64,000 nt of DNA from Excoecaria cochinchinensis (GCA_947683425.1 CANTUQ010000076.1:4526001-4590000); one strand, 5' to 3'. Shown: positions 22,486 through 35,245, counted from the first letter of the stretch. Notes: generated from the sequence alone by a model not told the origin. Translations and numbers: made by a program.

Positions 22486-23844
22486 GGAATGGACATCAAA
22501 GCGTTTAACTTACTCTTTTCAAAACCCTTTTTCCTACCTCAATATACATGACCATTAAAACTCATCAAAACACCACTTTTAACCAACATATCCTTCTAAC
22601 TAAAAGTTCACCTACATGTTAACTTTCAAATGACATAACTCTCATTACATTTGAACTTAAAATCAAGGAGTTATGGCCAAGGGAATACAACCTGCTCCAA
22701 AAGCCCTCTTATAGAGTTTTGGCTACAATTATAGACACTTTTGAAGACCTTAGAGTCCTCAAAACAATAGAGCTATTTCTACAACATTTTCTCAAATCTT
22801 CAAAAACTAGGGTTAAATGCTTAGGTTAACAATTCATGGCAATCAATTTAGCTTAATAAGCTTATCTCCTCAATTCAATTTATCACATAACATAAATACA
22901 CATTTTCAATTCAATTGAACTCACAACATAAACATGCATTTTCGAGTTTATCTACTAACAATTTAACACACAAAGTTCATAGTTTCCCAAACCTCTTCTC
23001 TTTTGCTCCAATGCGCTCACTTGTCACTAAGCTCACCAACCTTCTCCTTTCCCTTGTCTTTTTTTGTTTCTACCACTACAACCAATATCCAATTCTAGAA
23101 CTGGAACAAATAATCAACTTTAACTCAATACAGAAAAAGAAGAAGAAAGAAAAACATGAACAACTATAATTACTTACCTTAACTTCAAGAACTCAACTTA
23201 ACTTCAGAATCAGTTTAACCGATTTATAGAAACTTGCTGGACTTAAGACTATAGATGAAGAAGAAGATGATGAAAATTAGAATGAAAAACAAAGAGAGAG
23301 AGGGCAGAGATGGAGAAGTGGTCGGACAAGTGAGAGTATAAAGTGAGTCAAATTTTTGTCTTCTAACCCTCTTTAAATTGCATACAAATGATGTGTTGGC
23401 TTTGCCAACACAAGGCACATGGATTCCATTCAAAAGCCTTAATCCTTCCTTAATTAATCATGCACAATTACACTTTAGTCACTTAATTTGTAACACCCTG
23501 ATACCCCCTTTGGAAGGATACCGGAGCGTTGCACAAACAAATACATATACATATACTCAATCATGCTAAAAGAAAATACATTTAATCAAAAAGATGCTAA
23601 ATCCATATATAAATAGTCATATCATTTTACAAAAGGGGTTTGTAAACATTTAACATATACATATACAAAATCGTGCCTTTATAAAATTACATCTGCCCAA
23701 AACCACAATCCATATATAAAGCTTATATCAATATAAAAATATAGCGGAAGACAAAAAGAACTCCAACAAAAGACGTCTAGTGGCCGACTTGCAGATGTCC
23801 GACTCTAAACTGAACCTACCACCTACACGAGAAAATAACCCGTG

Positions 23845-23862
23845 CTAAGCGATAACGCTTAG
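23845..23862 (-). other. HP1 hairpin, G-C closing pair
   Basis: CTAAGCG-ATAA-CGCTTAG, a perfect 7-bp stem 356 bp from the LTR end. Confidence 0.7.
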
Positions 23863-24206
23863 TGAGGAGGAACAAAGCAACATAGATATGCATATACAAA
23901 TAACCACAATATCAACTTGTAAACTGATCCAAAGCAATCAAACATGTAAACAATATTCCACTCATACTCATATAAGCTATTCATATGCATTTACAAGGAT
24001 CACAACATGTCTTATCATATTCAAATACATATCCATAATCATGTAACATATATCCATATCCATATCACTAGGATCACATATAATAGCCATACCTAATAGC
24101 CACATATAAAAGCCTCTTGTAAAAGTTTCATGTAATAGCCTGATTATTCACTACCTAGTGGATACGGGTACAAATGATATTGATAGGACACAAATCTAAG
24201 CATGTA

Positions 24207-24365
24207 GAGACATGAGTCTCGAATCGTATAAAATCATGTATACTGGAGACCGAAGTCTCTTATCATATAAACCCAAATGAGGTCGACTTATATGACCCAA
24301 ACGGGGCCGACATGTAACATATAGCAGCTGCACACACACACTCTAACCCTTGATAAGTGCTTATC
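24207..24365 (-). other. Small stem-loop ladder and covaried palindrome
   Basis: GAGAC-ATGA-GTCTC (24207-24220), GAGAC-CGAA-GTCTC (24246-24259) and GATAAG-TG-CTTATC (24352-24365), the last in the place of the CATG palindrome. Confidence 0.65.
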
Positions 24366-24754
24366 TGTCCACTAATGTGACCATCAAGCTCAAAATAACA
24401 ACTCAATTAAGTTCTAGCATTATTATCATATGATAGAGAAATAATTCAAATATAATCACATAATTCATATATACATGTATACTGACTAATTTCGGAGATA
24501 TATAAATCATATACAGATCTCAATATGAACATGTAACTCAAAATCAAGTAATCCGTATGCATATGAAATCATATGCATTTATATTATATATTAAATTATT
24601 AATCATGAACATATAACTTATAATTAAATACATCATAATATAAAACCAGTCTAACACAAGTTAGGTACCATGCAGTAGTAAAACCCATGTAAAAAGAGAT
24701 TTGAAAACCATTTTCGAAAAACAGGGTAGGAAGGCATATGGGTTACTGTTGCGC

Positions 24755-25070
24755 TTGTGATAGTAGCTAAGGAAGCACGAGTCGTTCTCCATCTGCCGAG
24801 TCATGCACTTCCCTCCGTGTCGTGCATAATCAGCCGAGTGGAGCACTACAACCGAACGAGGATTATGCCGAGCGGGCCCATGCCGAACGGCCTCTTCTTC
24901 ATGACTCGTGAAGGACTTCATGTGCCGTGAAGAATCGCAAGCCTAGCGGCCTCTTCTGCATGACTCGTGAAGGACTTCACGTGTCTTGAAGAATCTCTTG
25001 CCAAGCAGCTCTTGCCGAACGGGCTATTCTTCACGACTCGTGAAGAACTTCACGTGTCATGAAGAATTGT
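24755..25070. repeat. Palindrome array, TTCACGA-TCGTGAA type
   Basis: Repeated cttcacgactcgtgaag and cttcacgtgtcatgaag units. At 25027-25047 TTCTTCACGA and TCGTGAAGAA flank a single C, a perfect 10+1+10 inverted repeat. Confidence 0.78.
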
Positions 25071-26236
25071 AAGCTGATCAAATTCTTCTACGAGAGAATG
25101 GAAGACCTAGTTTTGTTGCGCTCGAGATAGGATCGGGTTTTCCTATTCTCAGGAAAAATGTAAAAAACAGAGCTTGTAGAAACCAATGTCCAATCTTTAC
25201 CCACAACCAAATATCATGCAAAATCATGTAAAAACTTACCTCCAGTGCCTTCAAAACGTGCTTATAACCATAACAACTCAAATTACACAATATTAACACA
25301 CATCCAAATAACATATACAGAGGTTGCAAAGCCTAGAAATCCATCTCATGTGTATATTCATACCCGTTAAAGTTGACATACAAAGCATTATAACTCTAAT
25401 ATCTCAATCCATGTACACTAATCCACTAAATTCATGCATTTACATGCATCAAACCACACAAATGACAGATATTTACATCTCACACAATAATCCGAAGAGA
25501 AGTGGACACACAACTTCCAAACAAACATATTCACACACAAAGCTCCCAAACCTGAAATGGAGCTCAATCCACTATCTTCAAGATACCACCTTTCCTTTTC
25601 CTTTGTCTTTTCTCCTCTCTTCAGATTCTTATATATAACCGAAACAAATATTCAGATACCCACTCAATCAAAACCATATACCCATATCAACCCAAAAGGA
25701 TGAAGAAGAAGAAGCAAACCAGTAAACCCAGCCACTTACCTCTTGGAAAAACCACTCTTGATCACAAAACCCTAGCTAAAACGTGAAGAACAATGTAGGA
25801 AACAGTAAAGAGCAGAAAAATGAGAGAGATGAGGGAGTGAGAGAACGGCAAAGCGAGAAAGAAGAGGAAATTGTGGCTTCCACGGGAAGCAAAACTTTCT
25901 GCCTTCCCTCTCTCTTCTCCCTTTCAAATCCCATTAATTGTTCTCACCTATCATCCACATGTCCTTCTCTCATTGGACCCCTTATTCCACTTCTTTGACT
26001 TTCTCCTTTTTGTCCTCAATACACGTACTCAATTACCAAATTACCCTTTAAATGTCCAATTAAACATGCAATTTCCGACTAGGCCATTTTTGGGATGTTA
26101 CATAAATAATTTATTTCATGTAATTAAGTCCTCCTTTCCAATTACACTTAGGTCCAAAATTAGAAATCCCAAATCAAACTTATCCAATTACCCTAATTAA
26201 GCCAAATGCTACTATGGTAGATTTTGGGTCATTACA

Positions 26237-26325
26237 AAAAGTCTGCTACTTTCTATCAAAAATCTCCTCTTTTTAGAAGATGAAATGGTGCTCTTTTTAT
26301 AATTGCAGAAAAGCACAACTGTGTT
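26237..26325 (-). repeat. Probable Athila-like LTR, left remnant
   Basis: A short stretch ending in agcacaactgtgtttt, resembling the ACAGCTGTG words of 29535-29760. It is taken as the other side of the LTR broken by LTR D; the assignment is weak. Confidence 0.35.
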
Positions 26326-26555
26326 TTGGAAAACACATAAATTGTTTTTAAAACACATATGTGCATGAAGTACTAGTTAAATCAACATATAAATCAGATC
26401 GACAATATGTCCACATGCATATCAAAAACTTAATCACATACTTTCTTGCAAATCTCCCCATACACTTATCAATTCGTAACTTATTATTTCACTCATAAAC
26501 TTTTGTTCAATTATTGCCTGCTAAGTCAAAGAGTGGATAAGCGAGTATACGCTTG

Positions 26556-26758
26556 GATACCAAAGGGTATCAACAATTCTTTCATAACGCATGGATACCC
26601 GAAGGTATCAAAATCATTTGTTTTTTATTTCCAAAAACATTTTCGCATGGGATCTTAAACAAGATCTAAGATAAAAGGATCGCGAGGATCCTATCGGGGA
26701 CCTGATCAGGGTCCAAATCGCATGGCTACAGTAAACTGAACTCTATAGGTATGCCTAT
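26556..26758 (-). other. Small stem-loop ladder (best preserved example)
   Basis: GATACC-AAAG-GGTATC (26556-26571), GATACC-CGAA-GGTATC (26594-26609), GATCTT-AAAC-AAGATC (26651-26666), GGATC-GCGAG-GATCC (26677-26691), GGACC-TGATCAG-GGTCC (26698-26714) and ATAGG-TATG-CCTAT (26745-26758). Confidence 0.7.
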
Positions 26759-27099
26759 CTATCCACGGCCCGACTAATGCAGGCTAAACACCTACTTGTT
26801 TCCTTTAATAATGTACATGTTATTTTTAATACTCTTTTAGAAGCGCATGCATTTATTGTAATCACATAATAATCATATGCATAATTCATTTATAACAAAA
26901 GCAATGGTTCATATAAATTACAATAAACCATAACCTTTTTATTACAATTACATTGTAATTTAATACATGCTTAAAAATTCAATTCAACTATAACTTATAT
27001 GGTATAAAATATCCTAGTTTGCACAATAGATCATATGTAAATCATAAATAAAAATCCACGCTAAAAAGCTCAACAACATACCTGTATAGCATAGGAAAG

Positions 27100-28125
27100 A
27101 GTCGCGCTCAGGTCGCGATCGCCACAGAGAACTAGATGGCCTCTGTCGCGCTCGCGACAGAGCCAACATAACACGCCGCCAACCCTAACCAAAACTCAAT
27201 AAGGCTAACCAACTTGATCACACTCATATCAATTCTCAATTAATACAATTTCACATATAAACATATTTATTCTTATAGTGTCCGTACTAATTTCATAAAC
27301 CTTACTTCCCCAAATTCATGCATTAAAATCAAAAACTTTAACACAAGTATCTTAGACTATTCAAGTTATTAAGAACCATTCATTATTTTGACAGTCATAT
27401 AAAAACCATTTGAGATACGAAATATTCATTTCAATTTCAGTTTATTACAAACCTAAAACAATAATTTAATTCAATCTTAACATCACATACAAATTTGAAA
27501 TTATAAATAAGCCTACTCAAAACTTGAATCATTAATGGCTCAATAAACTTTTATAAATCTATACATACATGCCACATTTACTTTTAACAAACACCAAGGC
27601 ATTAATAGAGTTCAGGTAATACATTATCTTTCATGTCCGAATAAGTTTCTATGCTTTGGTTCGAACTTGGAAGGGTGTTCCAAGCTCCTTATGTATCCCA
27701 AAGGATTGGGAATCTGAGCCCCGTAGTTCTACTGGTTCAAAATACAAATTATAGAATTTCACTTTAAACCTCCTAACATACTATAAATTATGTCAATGTT
27801 GGATGAATTCGAAAGTGTTCGACTCATTAAACCTTTAAGTACCTTAGTCCATATTTTTATTTATAACCTTATTCACTTGTATTCCTAAGTGATAGCCATT
27901 TATTTACGCTTTTTCAAGCTCTAAACATGTGATGAATATCTCTAAAAAAGTTCTGATGAAGTTCGGGTGTATTTCGGAATGAGAAACACAACAAAATATA
28001 CATCCTAAAGGAGGATAAAGAGGGGCAAGGGTTCACACCAACCATGAAGTTCAAAATAAGAGAAAAAATCTTCAACAATCAGGTTCTATCTCGGTCACGA
28101 CAAGGGTCGCGCTCGCGATAGAAGC
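27100..28125. repeat. TCGCGA palindromes in LTR D
   Basis: Two clusters, 27100-27170 (with ctgtcgcgctcgcgacag) and 28083-28125 (cgcgctcgcgatag), separated by AT-rich LTR sequence. Confidence 0.65.
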
Positions 28126-29521
28126 CTTCCGCAAATGCCCTATGAAAAATAGACTTACAAGATAGCTTTTCACCTCCGACTTTGTACCGTATAAACCAAC
28201 CTCCAAAACTCATTTATAGCCAAAATGTCCTTCTTAACAAATGATCCCTATAATGTTAGATTTCAAATGCAATAACTTTTCGATCAATTGGACATCTAAA
28301 ACATCAGATAGGATCTAAACAACATACACTGCTCCAGTGAACCCGCCTAAGTAGAGATATCTCGGTTTTTACCATTTTTAAGGATCTTATATCCAGAATT
28401 GGCTTCCGGTCCTTCAGAGACAATTTTAGATATGTGAATTATATTTCCAATGGAACAAACTTCATACAAGTTGGACATCTATAACTTAATTTATAGCTAA
28501 AACAATCACTAAAGGTCCAGTGAAATCTTGGCAGAGTTTCCCCTGGAAACTCAAACTCCCCAAACCTAAGCAATTCCACACAACCACATCAATACAAACA
28601 ATCAAATTTTAAACAAAATACATATGAAAACAGCAACTCACCAATACATATGTACATATATATATAAATTCACATCCAAGCATATAAATTTCCCAAACCT
28701 CATAAGTGCTTCCCTAATCTTCCTCTTCTTCTTGTTTAACCTTGATTCTCCATAACTCCCATACCCCACTTGTTAAAATCCTCAAATAAACCACACCAAA
28801 ACTCATGTTACTCATCATCACCAAGATTAAAATTCAAACCCAAAGGAAAAGAATAAGAGAAGAGAGGTAAAATAACACCAACCTTACCTCAATTTTGCCC
28901 AAATCTTTATTTGATTCATCAAATCCCTTGGCAACCCAAATACACAAAGAATAATAGAGAAGATAGAGGAAAAATGTGGCTGCCCCAAAATCTCGACCAA
29001 AATGGGTTGGTCTCCCTTTACTTTCTACCTTCTTAAATTCTACCTAATCCCAAATGCCAAGTGTCACTTTCCTATAGGTCAATTTTAGATTTTTATGCAA
29101 ATTATTCCCTTTAGTCCACATCATCTCATTTAATTATGCAATAGCACAATTCATAAATCTAATTCCTACATTGATCCACTTATCCCTTAAATTAACTCCT
29201 AAATTCATAATGTACAAATTTGCAATTGGTCGCACTTGCTGAAACTTTTACGTTAATACCAATTTCGTCCTTTCGGCACACCTGACACCACAACTCACAT
29301 ACATTTGGCATAATACTGATCCATTCTCAAAATTTAGCCCTCATAGTTACTTATTCCATTCTATTAAATCCATATATGCAAAATGACCAAATTACCCTTT
29401 TTCTTAATTTTAATCATATCTTTTCTCCTACTTAATCACTTTGACCATCAAATCATACAGTTTCAATCACCAAAATCCCCAGAAATATACAAATCCTTCT
29501 AGGGTACATTCGGGGTGTTAC

Positions 29522-29992
29522 ATAGGGCTCCCATCGCATGCGCAAATTGGTGAAAACTGGGTGACACAGCTGTGTTTTCGGAGAAAACATAGTTGGACTT
29601 TGAGCGATGAAGTGCGCGATGATGTCTTCTTCTCGTGTGCCTCTCGCTAGAAAACATAGCTGTGTTTTGGCAAAAAACCCAGCTGTGTCCTGGGCTATTC
29701 TTGCTATGCTGGATGCTTGATAACACAGCTATGCTATTTGAAAGTACAGCTGTGCTTTAGGCAAAATCTGCCCTCTTCACTAATTGCTCATAAAATCAGC
29801 CTTGCACTTCCAAATTAGCTCCAAATTGTAATAAAACACCTGAAAATATCCCAAAACTTATTAAAAAAATATAAAAATATTAAAAACTAATAAAATAACA
29901 TAAACTAACTAATTAAGACTGAAAATAATTAAAGAAAACACATAATTATGCCATAAAATAACCAAAAATATACATATAATTGCAACTTATCA
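29522..29992 (-). repeat. Probable Athila-like LTR, right piece, with ACAGCTGTG palindromes
   Basis: On the minus strand it begins TGATAAGTTGCAATTATATG and contains several ACAGCTGTG-type palindromes, including the perfect ACACAGCTGTGT (29564-29575). The start and general layout recall Athila LTRs, but no PBS, gag or pol ties it to that lineage here. Confidence 0.5.
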
Positions 29993-30778
29993 CAAGTGCC
30001 AAGCTAGTTTTGAGAAATTAAAGCAGATGCTTATTGAAGCTCTAGTGTTGACTCAGCCTACCCCGGGTAAAGAATATACCATGTACAATGATGCTTCAAG
30101 GAATGGTTTAGGTTGTGTACTTATGCAAGATGGCAAGGTAGTAGCATATGCATCGAGGCAATTAAAGCCACATGAGCGGAACTACCCCATGTAAGATCTT
30201 GAGTTAGCAGCAGTAGTGTTTGCCTTGAAAATTTGGCGGCATTATTTGTATGGTGAAAAATCCAAAGTATATACAGATCATAAAAGTTTCAAATACTTGT
30301 TAACACATAAGGAACTTAATTTGAGACAGCGACGATGGTGAATTATTCAAAGACTATGACTGCATATTGATTATCATCCGGCAAGGCTAATGTGGTAGCT
30401 GATGCTTTAAGCAAGAAGTTAGTTTCCGCTTTGACATTGCAGTATGGTAGATGGAAATTAGGACCTGATGGAGCTTTAATAGATTAATTGAAAGCTAGGC
30501 CTAATTCGAGATAAATGATAATTGATGCTCAGAAAACTTTAGCCAAGCTATAATAGATAGTGTAATCAATCAAGAATGGACACAAGACTGACTATTCAGT
30601 AAAGGAAGATGGTACTTTATGTTATAAGAATAGATTGTATGTTCCTCAAGACAAAAATTTGAGAAAGAAGCTTTTGCAGGAAGCTCATAAAATTGTCTTT
30701 ACAATGCATCCAGGAGGGAATAAAATGTATCAAGATTTGAAATAGTTTTACTAGCGACGTAGGATGAAGAAAGATATT
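29993..30778 (+). pseudogene. pol: RNase H and integrase zinc-finger fragment of a Ty3/gypsy pol
   Basis: Plus-strand pieces read QASFEKLKQMLIEALVLTQP, then YNDASRNGLGCVLMQ (with the RNase H DASxxGLG motif), KPHERNYPM, DLELAAVVFALKIWRHYLYG, VYTDHKSFKYL and later VVADALSKKLVS. After about 30600 an integrase N-terminal part follows: KEDGTLCYKNRLYVPQ, a His-containing EAHKIVFTMHPGG, then MYQDLK and MKKDI, where LTR F interrupts at 30779 before the Cys pair. Several stops and at least one frameshift are present. The RT before it and the integrase core after it are missing. Confidence 0.85.
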
Positions 30779-31130
30779 GTAACACCCCTTACCCGTACGT
30801 AGCAGCCGTATGATAACATAACCGGTATACAACGCTGAGTGAAGGATGTCACCAAACAAAATGCAAAAGGAACAGTTACAAATAATGGAAAATCGAATTA
30901 TAAAATTTCTTTCAACACAAAACACTTTCACATACATAACTCGTATAATAATCTTCACTTTAATCATATTACATACAAATCACTTATTACTGGAATAGTG
31001 GTTAATTACATTACAAAAAACAATTACAAAATCTATTTAAAATACTCCTACAAATTCATTGGCTTGAACTGCTACGGAATGTCCCTCGCGACACTTCTAT
31101 CTCCAAGCCTGCACGGATGAAATACCTGTG

Positions 31131-31147
31131 TTAAGCTTAAAGCTTAG
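31131..31147 (-). other. HP1 hairpin, T-A closing pair variant
   Basis: TTAAGCT-TAA-AGCTTAG. The closing pair is T-A instead of G-C. Confidence 0.65.
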
Positions 31148-32689
31148 TAAGGAATACGTATGAGATGGACAACCCCTCACAGCAGTCAACAACACATACA
31201 AATGTATGCTATTATTGAAATCATATAACGGCATGTATTTAATCGTTCATATACAAATATTTTATATAAGATCAAGCTTCCATATCACACCTACAATTAA
31301 AGAACACAATGAACCATTTAGTCATAAAATCATACCAATCTTACATATTTGATCCTTTATACATTTATTTCTCTTTTATAATTTCGATATGACATCAAGT
31401 AAGTTTCTTTAATAGTTCTTAACTCCTACATTCAAAATAATAGCATAGACATTTATGATAGTATGCATATCATAGTCATAACACTTATCAGAGATTTGTG
31501 CATACAATTATCACATCAGTGTGTTTACTTATTTAAATCATTGTACATTTAACCAATCATATCATTAATTACACCTTTTTAAACATTGTACATTTCACAT
31601 CACTCATTTCCATTTGACAGATATCATTTATCATTATTTTTATACTCATGCAATAAACATTTTATCATATTTAAGTCACATGAGACAAAAGTTATATAAT
31701 CATTCAAAGATTATTCATATACAATAAATTTCATAATAAAATCAAAATCAGTTTTTTACATTCATTTAATTTCACTTTAACATATCACCACAATCATTTA
31801 AAGGCAATATCAAAATGATCATGTATAAAAAATTACTTAAGCATTTATCACAAGATGCTTTCAGAAAATACACCTATAAGCACACTTAATTATTGCTTGC
31901 ATTACCAAGGAGGTGCATATTGGGTTGAAACGCATTGGTACTCGAGGGCACAATTACACATAAGGATCCATACAAGATCCAGAATGCATAGGGATCTAAT
32001 CAGGATTCAGAAATGCATAGGGACCCAAATAAGGTCCAACGCACACAAAAGACCTTATAGACATGCCTATCTATCTGCAACTCGGCTGACGCATGCTATA
32101 CACATATTTGTTCCTTTTTATGATACCCATATTATTATTACAATTCCTTATATGCACATACTCATATGGTGATAGCATAATGATCACACGCTTATTTCAT
32201 TCGCATAATATTCATACCTGTCATAATCATCATATTCGGAAATAATTATTATAACCATACATTGATCATAAATACTTGTACACTTATATATAAGATTCAC
32301 ATTTTGCATCACAATGCTATGCCCATCATATTCTCATACATGTATCGACCACATACACACTAATATATTCATTGAATCTATAAATGCATATTCATACATT
32401 TAGCCACTATGAAATTTCACACCCATATACTCATGCTAATTATTAAATTCATTTTTTGCTCATTTTATCATTTATAGCAATCTCATAGTCACTTTATAAT
32501 CTATCTAAGAATTCACCATATAAATTCATTTCAAAATTTTACATTAATTACTGACTTTTAATTACTTTCCATATAATAATCACTTAAATACCCCTTATAT
32601 TGCCTTAGATATATATTAGATGAAACCTATAAGGTTTCGAAAATGTTTTGGTTCGATTTGGAATGAAAACGAATAACATATGCATATCA

Positions 32690-32925
32690 AGGAGTGACCA
32701 ACGGCCGTGACTCGTGATTGACGACTGTCGCTCACTCACACAAGCCCTTCCTTGGCGACATCATGCCTGAGGGATGGCCTTGGCTCATGACCGATGGGCG
32801 CCCCTGTATGACTAATGGATGTCTAAGGACAGACGAATATGACGGACATTAATCATGCATGATTGATGGGCTTGACTCTCTACCAACGGTCGTCATCTAT
32901 CACTGACAGGCGCCCCTGAGTAGAT
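32690..32925. repeat. CG-rich region of LTR F (decayed array)
   Basis: Words such as gtgactcgtgattgacgactgtcg and repeated 'gcgcccctg' stand out from the AT-rich surroundings. The palindromes are much less regular than in other LTRs. Confidence 0.45.
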
Positions 32926-34119
32926 ATACCTACCAAAGCAATCTTCACCCTAAACAAAATAGATTTCAATCCCATTTTGCACAGTCAGAAACACTATGCA
33001 CACACCACTTTTAGCAAAAATGGTTAGTTAACAAATGATCCCCAAGATTTTAAATTTCTAATGGCATAAATTTTAGGTTAATTGGAGCTGTAACCTAGGA
33101 GATATGACATCAAAAACATAGACTACTCCAAAAGCCCTGTTCTAGGAAAAAGCTACAATTTTAGACATTTTTAGAGACTTTAAAGTCTAAAACAAATTAC
33201 GGTTATTTCTATAACATTTGTAGACACAAAAGTTACAGTTTAAATGCCTCTAAAATCACCCAATTTGGAGATTTCGAACTCAATTTATAGCCCAAAAACC
33301 AGACTGAGGTTAGTATTTCACCTTGGACAGAATTTGTCCCATTCACTCGGCTAAAATAGACATCCTTCTATTTGGTCCACTTTTGAGGGTTTTAGAGCAA
33401 CAATTAGCTCATGTGTAATTCTAGGACAATTGTAGGTATGGAGGTTACGGTTCCAACCCAACTATATTCACTTCATTCGGAGTTCTAAAACTCAACTTAT
33501 ACCCAAAATAGTCCCCAAAGGTCAGATATAATCAAAACATAATTTTCCTTTTTACATTTCACCTACTCAAATTAAACATTTCCACAACAATACTCCACAC
33601 AAATCAACTCAAGTTCACATTTCTCATCCATACACATACAATTATACAAATTAACAATAATTGTACAAAAGCACCTAAAATTCCTAAACCTTTTTTGTAA
33701 CACCCCCTACCCATACGTAGGAGATCCCATCCGATAAGGAGTGAGATGCCGCATGAGCAAAGGTGCCACCAAACAGGTACAAAGCAAAACATACGATCAT
33801 TCATAACATACATACTGAAATACAGGATAATTAAAAACTTTAATGGAAAGAAAACCATAGCTGATCATGCATTAATATAATAAACCATTACAATAATGTT
33901 CTGATCAAACCAGCTAGTACAAAAGATATTACATAACCCCAAAATATAAGTACAAAAGCGAAAGCTAAAACAAAACTGATACAAGAGAGTTCTATACAAA
34001 AAGAATCATTACAGATTACAAAAACTGAGCCCTACACTAAAACCTTCTGTGTTGGCTTGACGGCGGTGACTCTCTCAAAGCAAGCTTCCTTCCGCACCTG
34101 CACGGGTAAAAACACCGTG

Positions 34120-34138
34120 CTAAGCGATAAATGCTTAG
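34120..34138 (-). other. HP1 hairpin with one extra loop base
   Basis: CTAAGC-GATAAAT-GCTTAG; the 6-bp stem is kept. Confidence 0.6.
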
Positions 34139-34431
34139 TGGGGAAACACACATAAAATATGGACGGCCATTCACAATGGTCGTCAAGGCATATCACATTC
34201 ACAATGGCAAAATGCAATAGCTTTAACATAATCCATATAAACATACTCACAATTTAAAGCCATACATTTCGCATTACAGATTCATATTCATGCCAAATAA
34301 TCCAACATCCATCTCATCATTATGCTCATTCAGATATCACATTTATATAGCCAATTCAGAACAGAGCAAAACAATCAAACACTTAAAGAACACCTGCTGA
34401 CTCGAGGTAGTGGATAACGAGTGTACTGAAG

Positions 34432-34642
34432 GTACCTTACAGGTACGAATCGAATAATGAGGGTACCTCACAGGTACAAATCAAAAGTCATTTCATTTTA
34501 ATCAAAACACAATATTTTTACTGAGGGGATCTTAAACAAGATCCTAATACTGAGGGGTTCGCGAGGAACCTAACGGGGGACCTGATCGGGGTCCAAACTG
34601 AACTGAGGGCTGCAGCTAAAAGACTCTATTAGGCATGCCTAA
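34432..34642 (-). other. Small stem-loop ladder and TTAGG palindrome
   Basis: GTACC-TTACA-GGTAC (34432-34446), GTACC-TCACA-GGTAC (34463-34477), GGATCTT-AAAC-AAGATCC (34527-34544), GGTTC-GCGAG-GAACC (34556-34570), GGACC-TGATCGG-GGTCC (34578-34594) and TTAGGCATGCCTAA (34629-34642). Confidence 0.7.
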
Positions 34643-34849
34643 CTATCCACTGACTTGACTCTAGCAGGTTATGCGTCATTCAGATCATATTACAGAGTAC
34701 AGAATAAAATTCATATAAAGAATCATGGCACCACTTATATCAAAGCATATAAAAGTATGACATACATAATACAGCAGTATAAGTCCATTCAGAAGAAGTA
34801 CAGAAGTTCATTGTTGAGTTAAAACCGGGAAATTTCAGAAAATGGGCCG

Positions 34850-35245
34850 AACGGGGTGACCAACGAGGTTGGCTGGTCACGAGTCGTGATTGGAATCACA
34901 ACTCGTTACTGGCCTCCTCACAAGGCTGGTCACGAGTCGTGACTGGGAGTCACGTCTCATGACTGGCTTCCTTTGCTGGTCACGCAACGTGACTTGCCTC
35001 GCTGGTCACGAGTCGTGACTGGGTGTCACGCCTCGTGACTGGCTTCTTTAGGGCTGGACACGCGTGACTGTCTCAGGCCGGTCATGAGTCGTGACTGGGA
35101 GTCATGCCTCGTGACTGCCTTCCTCTTGGTTGGTCACGAGTTGTGACAGGCAGTCACAACTCGTGACTAGCTTCTTTCTGGCAGGTCACGAGTCGTGACT
35201 GGAAGTCACGTCTCGTGACTTGTCTCTCTTCTTGGGTAGTCACGC
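34850..35245. repeat. Palindrome array, GTCACGA-G-TCGTGAC type
   Basis: About ten copies of ggtcacgagtcgtgac or agtcacgcctcgtgactgg. Many are perfect 7+1+7 inverted repeats, spaced by 10-25 bp. Confidence 0.8.

Larger units (their letters stand above)
21219..23488 (-). repeat. LTR A, right piece (Tekay-like, minus, U3 end missing)
   Basis: It resumes LTR A after solo LTR B. The reversed 3061-5456 LTR matches it from about 21260 (ctttacatgcc) through HP1. It has HP1 (21402-21419), the ladder (21848-21935), a palindrome array (22216-22485), AAGGTAAGT (23172-23180) and a TATA-like CAATTTAAAG (23371-23380). It stops at 23488 without a terminal TGTAA, where LTR C begins. Confidence 0.75.
23489..26236 (-). 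repeat. LTR C (Tekay-like, minus)
   Basis: It starts TGTAACACCCTGATACCCCC and ends GGGTCATTACA. Flanks are TAATT and AAAAG, so there is no target duplication and no PBS or PPT beside it; it is likely a recombination product. It contains HP1 (23845-23862), the ladder (24207-24365), the TTCACGA palindrome array (24755-25070) and AGGTAAGT (25734-25741). It is closest to LTR J in its left end and array type. Confidence 0.78.
26326..29521 (-). repeat. LTR D (Tekay-like, minus, U5 end and HP1 missing)
   Basis: Its U3 end GTACATTCGGGGTGTTACA at 29521 matches LTR J reversed. It has the ladder (26556-26758), TCGCGA palindromes (27100-27170 and 28083-28125) and AGGTAAGG (28882-28889), the conserved donor-like site with one change. 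The left side stops near 26326, just inside where HP1 should be, so about 370 bp including the U5 end is lost. Confidence 0.72.
30779..33695 (-). repeat. 3' LTR of element F, first piece
   Basis: It starts TGTAACACCCCTTACCCG. HP1 variant at 31131-31147, partly decayed ladder (31964-32070), and a decayed CG-rich region (32690-32925) with cgtgactcgtg-like words. It breaks at a T-tract where solo LTR G entered. Confidence 0.8.

Noticed and set aside
34850..35245. CRISPR-like look: short palindromic repeats with spacers
   Set aside because: The context is plant LTR DNA, repeats are imperfect, spacers are irregular and partly shared, and there are no cas genes.
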